A stretch of DNA of 64,000 nucleotides from Gymnorhina tibicen (Eukaryota > Chordata > Aves > Passeriformes > Artamidae). The number at the start of each line of letters is the position of its first letter. Position 1 is the first letter of the stretch. Location of the stretch: positions 235,680 to 299,679 of the forward strand of contig VXAZ01004036.1 of assembly GCA_013399875.1 (NCBI GenBank), given 5' to 3'. This document shows, one piece after another, positions 59,721-64,000 of the stretch. Under the pieces are notes generated by a model that had not been told where the DNA came from, ran no database searches, and saw nothing but the letters and a program-made list of their open reading frames with translations. Made by a program: the position numbers and the translations under genes.

Positions 59721-61958
59721 CCGGCTCCACTCCTGATTTACACCGCTGGGGGTGAGGTCTGGGCCCCAACCATCCTCAACCCAAGCGCTTTCACACCAAA
59801 ATGACAAAAGTCAGCTCAGCTTCAGCCATCCCCAGATGAGCTGGTGCCTCTGCAGGACCCCTGCCCCTCTCCAGTTCCCAAAATGCTGAAAGCTTTCCTT
59901 AAAATCTCCTCCACAGGGTGTTTTCCTCAAGGAGCCCTTCCCTGTGTGTGTGTGTCCCTGTAAACAGGGACCAACCAAAATCCTGGGCCAACCGATGCTG
60001 CCTTTAATGCCCCACCACGACGCCATCCCGCTCAGGCCAGACCCTGCTCTCTCCCTGCTCCCTCCCTGCTCCCTCCCTGCCAGCTGCTGCAGTTGGGTTT
60101 GAGGGTGCAAATCCTCCTCTGGGAGCAGCCCAGCTCAGTTGCACCAGGTCTCTCTCTCCCCCCAGCACCAGCATAGCTGGGATCCAGTGATTGCTGCAGG
60201 TCGGCTGGGACACTGTGGGTCAGTCTGGGGGGCTCTGGCTTGTGGCAGAGCTGGTGTCACCTGGCCCATGTCACCTCTTGCTGCTGCTGCAAGGTCTGCA
60301 CCTCATGAGCTCATGTCTCCCATCAGCCAGAAGGGCTCCTGTGGGTGATGGCCCTGCTGGGCTCTGGGCCTCACTTTTCTCCCTGTTCAGGTGCTAAACC
60401 ACCCTGAAAACTCCCTTTAACTGGCACCAGAGCATGCTGAGGGCAGGAAAAAACACCATAACCAACCTCAAGCTAGTGAGCTGGGCAAGGGGATGGACTT
60501 GCAGTGACTATACCCCATAGGGATGCACCCGAACCCAGCTCCTTGGCTCCAGGAAAGCTCCTGGGCACTCCCTACATCCTCATGCTCCTCCAGGAGAGCT
60601 GTGACCAAGCTGCAGGGTTTTGCTTTCACTTTCCACGGACAATACCCAGCTGCCCAAACTCCCCTGCTTGCCAGGACCAGCAGCATTGGCACCCCACTTG
60701 GAAGGACAGAGCAGGATTGCTCCCAAGGGACACGGATCATGCCATTTTGGAAGCCTTAAGTCAGCTCTAAACCCCAGGCCTGGCTTCCTGCATGAATCTT
60801 GTGTAAACCTTCATCTGCTGAAGAGTTCATTTCCCAGCCAGGGTAAGTGGACAGCACAGTGGAAAAAAATGCAGCTTTTGTGCTGCTGGATCCAAGTCTC
60901 CATCTGTGTTTAAGAGCTCAGCTACTAAAAACAGGGATGGTGAAACCTGGTTAACCCATGCCTGGCAGCCAAAATGTGCACGTTGCTGTGCCTGGCCTGG
61001 CTCTGGGGCTGGGAAGACAGAGGTGCTCCAGACTTCTTTATTTTTAGGTGCCATCAATACAGCTAAAATCAGACTTTGCTGCTGATTTAGATGAAATTTG
61101 ACCAGCAACACCACTCCCAGCCTAATTTTATACTTTTTTGACTTTCTCCCTGTATTCCTGCCCTTAAAATGTTTTATGGATTATGCAGCTCCTGCCAAAG
61201 GACTTGAGCTTGAAACCTTACTATATTTTGGCCTGTAAAGATGTTGAATGGACGATTTAAAACTCTGAGTCATTAAAACTGTCTGGGAGAACCTAATGAA
61301 TGTTATTTACTGTGCTTCCCAGCTCAGCAAAAATCCAGCCCTTTCTTCTCCTGCTTTCTATACTTTTCTGTTAAAAACAGCAGCCAAAGTTGTCTGGAAA
61401 GCATTCCTTGCTAGAGACAAACTGGATCAGTAAGTGGAAATGTCAGTTTTTTAAGAATCTCTGCCACTGCTTTGAAGTAACTTAAATTTTTTTGTTTGAT
61501 TGTTGTAATTCAAAAGCTTTATCTTCCACGCTATCTCTTAAAAGAAGGGAAATTCAGGGGCTGCAGCTACCTTTTAAAGAGGAAAAAAAGCAAAAAAAAA
61601 AAGCTGCCAAATCCTGCTCTTTTGATGATAGTCTCTTCAGAAGGCTGCCTAGGTGGGCTGGGCAGCACTGCCGAGCTGAGCGCAGTTCCTCTCCCTTCCT
61701 GTGATCCCAGAGAGGTCAGAATAGGACCCCTCATCCTCTTTAATTTCTGTTTGTGTTGCTGAGCTTAGCCTTGGAAATGGAAATCTGACTTGAAAAGAAA
61801 CTACTTGCGATTAGAGGCTGTGAAAAAAAAATAATCTAATGAGCTGCTGCTTTTAATTCCACATCTGAAAGGCAATCTATTACTGTCTTTTATCACTCCT
61901 GTCTCCTATTAGGGAAGCAATCTCATGCTGGGACTCTTTCAACACCCAGGCAGTTAAT

Positions 61959-61985
61959 ATACATTATAATTATTGCCTAATGTAT
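61959..61985. other. Perfect 8-bp inverted repeat in AT-rich DNA
   Basis: ATACATTA and TAATGTAT around an 11-bp spacer containing TAATTA. It could bind a dimeric homeodomain factor or be chance. Confidence 0.35.
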
Positions 61986-63019
61986 GAATAGCCTGGTGTG
62001 CCCAAGTTGCCTGTTCATTTTTACTCAGCTCATGGAAAAGCCCGTGCAGCACCTAAGCAGGGCTGGAGAAGGGATCTCATGAGATTGATAAAGGCTTGGT
62101 TTTAAATTATTTATTTTCTGCATCATGCCGTTGCCACGGGGGCTCTGTTTGAGAAGAGTACTCATGTAGGAATAGACAATTCCTGTCCCAGAGGAACAGC
62201 GATGGGTAGAGGAGGGAAAGGAAGGGGAGAAATCCCAATAGATCAGCAGGGAATGGTCTGCCAGAAGTGAGCTTGGGAGGGCTGGGTTTAGGGTGGAATT
62301 GCCAATGCTGTTAAAAATCATAAAGGAAAAAAAAATTGATGAAATTTTAAAAAGTAAATAATTCCCAATGCTTCATTTTAAATATTTTTTGTCCCCGATT
62401 TGCAAATCTCAAATTTCAGGTTATTTAGCCAGTTTTAAAGCAAAAACTAGAAGTAAATAGGCCAGTACTTTCAAAGCAACATGCTCTGCATGCAGCCTGT
62501 CGGAGCAAAACCTCCCTGCCCACCCGCCCAGAGGGGCCTGACTGTGCCCTGGGTCCCCGGCTGGGGATGGGGCTCAGGGCCCCGGCCCAGGAGCGATGCA
62601 GCCACTGAGCCCCAACCCCTCGGTGACCCGGCACGTGGGGTTCCAGACAAGCCAGAAGCTCACAGCAGGTTGTGAAAATCCTTTATTCCTCACCACATGT
62701 CAGGGACAGCTCGGTGCAGTGATGGGTTTTTGGTGCAGCAACAAGCACTGGGGCAGCGTGGCACAGCTTTTTCCACTGCGCCCTCATTTGAACCTTCTCT
62801 CAAAGCTGTTTGCCAACTCCTGCTTCTCCCTTTTCCCCGTGGCAGATTCCCAGAGGATCATCCACATCCAAGGATGGTGTGAACCACCACTGAGGGACTG
62901 AGGTCTGAGTCGTTCCTTACATCCCATGGAGAGCTCAGCTCATCCTGGTCACACCACCAGGGAGGGCTGGAGCAGCCCGAACCCCCAGGACAACTTATTT
63001 GCCCCTTCCTAGAACTCTC

Positions 63020-63470
63020 GGAGTGCAGTTAATTATTTACAAGCCTTAACACTTAGGGCCACGTGGAGCCAAGGATAGAAGGGCATTAAAATTCCACTTG
63101 ATGCTCACCAGGCCTGACTAATAAAATAATGTCCAACAAGGACATCAATTAGCTGCCGATTTGCCAACGCTCGGCGAGGCTAATGACAGCTGGAGCGAGG
63201 AATTTGAAACCCGACTCGTCTCTCCAGCCTGCACTGGGGTGCCAGGGATAAAAGGTTAGTCATGTGTACCAAATGCAGCGTGAGCTCCTCCATTATTTAT
63301 GTGTGTCAAACAGACAAGGAGCGTTTCAATGCCTGCAGTCACTCTATGGTAATTTGTATTATATAAACAGATATAATCTGGTCATTAATACACATAATTC
63401 TGAGGGAGCTGACAGTAATGAATCTGGAGTAGGTTATTCCATTGACTTCTTCCCTTGCTAGATAACAGTC
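63020..63470. promoter_or_regulatory. Candidate conserved non-coding element
   Basis: Repeat-free, with several homeodomain-type cores (TTAATTA near 63029, CAATTAG near 63146, TCATTAATA near 63382), an E-box CAGCTG and no sustained open frame. It resembles developmental enhancers in texture. Conservation cannot be seen from one sequence. Confidence 0.3.
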
Positions 63471-63516
63471 TGGGGTAATAAGGGCTGAGCAACCAGGGCC
63501 AGCAGCATCAGGAGAG

Positions 63517-63562
63517 TGGTGGGTTCATGGTGGACTCTTTATGGTGGGTTCAGGGTAGACTC
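63517..63562 (+). repeat. Two-copy 25-bp tandem
   Basis: TGGTGGGTTCATGGTGGACT and TGGTGGGTTCAGGGTAGACT, 25 bp apart, with two mismatches. Confidence 0.75.
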
Positions 63563-64000
63563 AAGCTTTGCCCTTCACTTTTTGTCCTAAAATTTTTTTC
63601 CAGGCCCTGGCTATGCACTGTAGGGATTTACACTCCTCTTTCACCATCCCAGGTCTCTTCTGTTTGCTGGCTCAGGGCTGCTCATGTTGCATCAATCTCT
63701 GCTTGGCACTGCACGCCCCACATCTCTGGCTCTGGTAAGCTGGGCTGGGCTCGTCAGCTTTCCTGCTCCTTCCCACCTCTTGGAAGAATGCTTTCATTAA
63801 TAGTCAGTAAATGAGGGTTTTTTGTAGTGGTGTAACAGGCGTTTTCTGGGAAAGTGGAAGTGGGTGTGTGTGGACATGGCTTAGAGCCTCGTCTCACCAC
63901 AGCTGCACAAATACACCAGATCTGTGCCTCTCTCTGTAGATTTCCTTCTTTTTTAAGGCACTGGAAGGTGAAGATACCTACTGGTGATGCCTCTCCACAT

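Larger units (their letters stand above)
58447..64000. other. Intergenic distal block, only short tandem repeats seen
   Basis: No CR1 was recognised in the last 5.5 kb, in contrast with the rest of the window. It holds the CpG patch, the inverted repeat and the candidate regulatory stretch, plus a small tandem at 63517. Confidence 0.6.

Noticed and set aside
1..64000. tRNA, rRNA, CRISPR array, operon or complete LINE/retroviral genes
   Set aside because: None seen on either strand. The CR1 copies are 3' fragments and the LTR is solo.

Overview
The window looks like bird nuclear DNA. It carries at least 25 fragments of CR1, the dominant avian LINE. Most are truncated 3' ends, and several stop in the CR1 tail octamer (ATTCTATG or ATTCTGTG). 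There is also one short solo LTR, and there are no bacterial features. A passerine is likely but I cannot prove it from the sequence.

The only gene I can support is on the + strand. Nine exons between 2116 and 41029 join in perfect phase (1413 nt, 470 codons plus stop). They encode a Pro/Thr/Ser-rich C-terminal region that I recognise as TALPID3 (KIAA0586), the centrosomal/basal-body protein needed for ciliogenesis and Hedgehog signalling. The earlier exons, including the coiled-coil core, lie upstream of the window. Eight exons sit within 13 kb (2116-15120). The last exon (40884-41029) lies beyond a single intron of about 25.8 kb, which is filled with CR1 fragments, microsatellites and the LTR. 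Two AATAAA signals follow the stop codon within 250 bp.

41.3-64 kb shows no convincing gene. It holds nine more CR1 fragments, a strong G-quadruplex motif, a CpG-rich patch (59.34-59.72 kb), a duplicated CR1-flank cassette (55.1 and 58.3 kb), and AT-rich homeobox-motif-dense stretches near the end (61.9 and 63.0-63.5 kb) that could be regulatory DNA. In human and chicken the gene after TALPID3 is DACT1 as far as I know, so this is probably the TALPID3-DACT1 intergenic region. That is an inference from known synteny; no DACT1 exon is visible here.

I found no new multi-gene system. The best leads are possible transcript variants of TALPID3 (a NAGNAG acceptor, a candidate intronic terminal exon at 24418, a candidate 66-nt cassette exon at 19671), a coding minisatellite in exon 2 of the window, a 169-bp solo LTR with near-perfect boundaries, and an inverted CR1 pair just upstream of the last exon.
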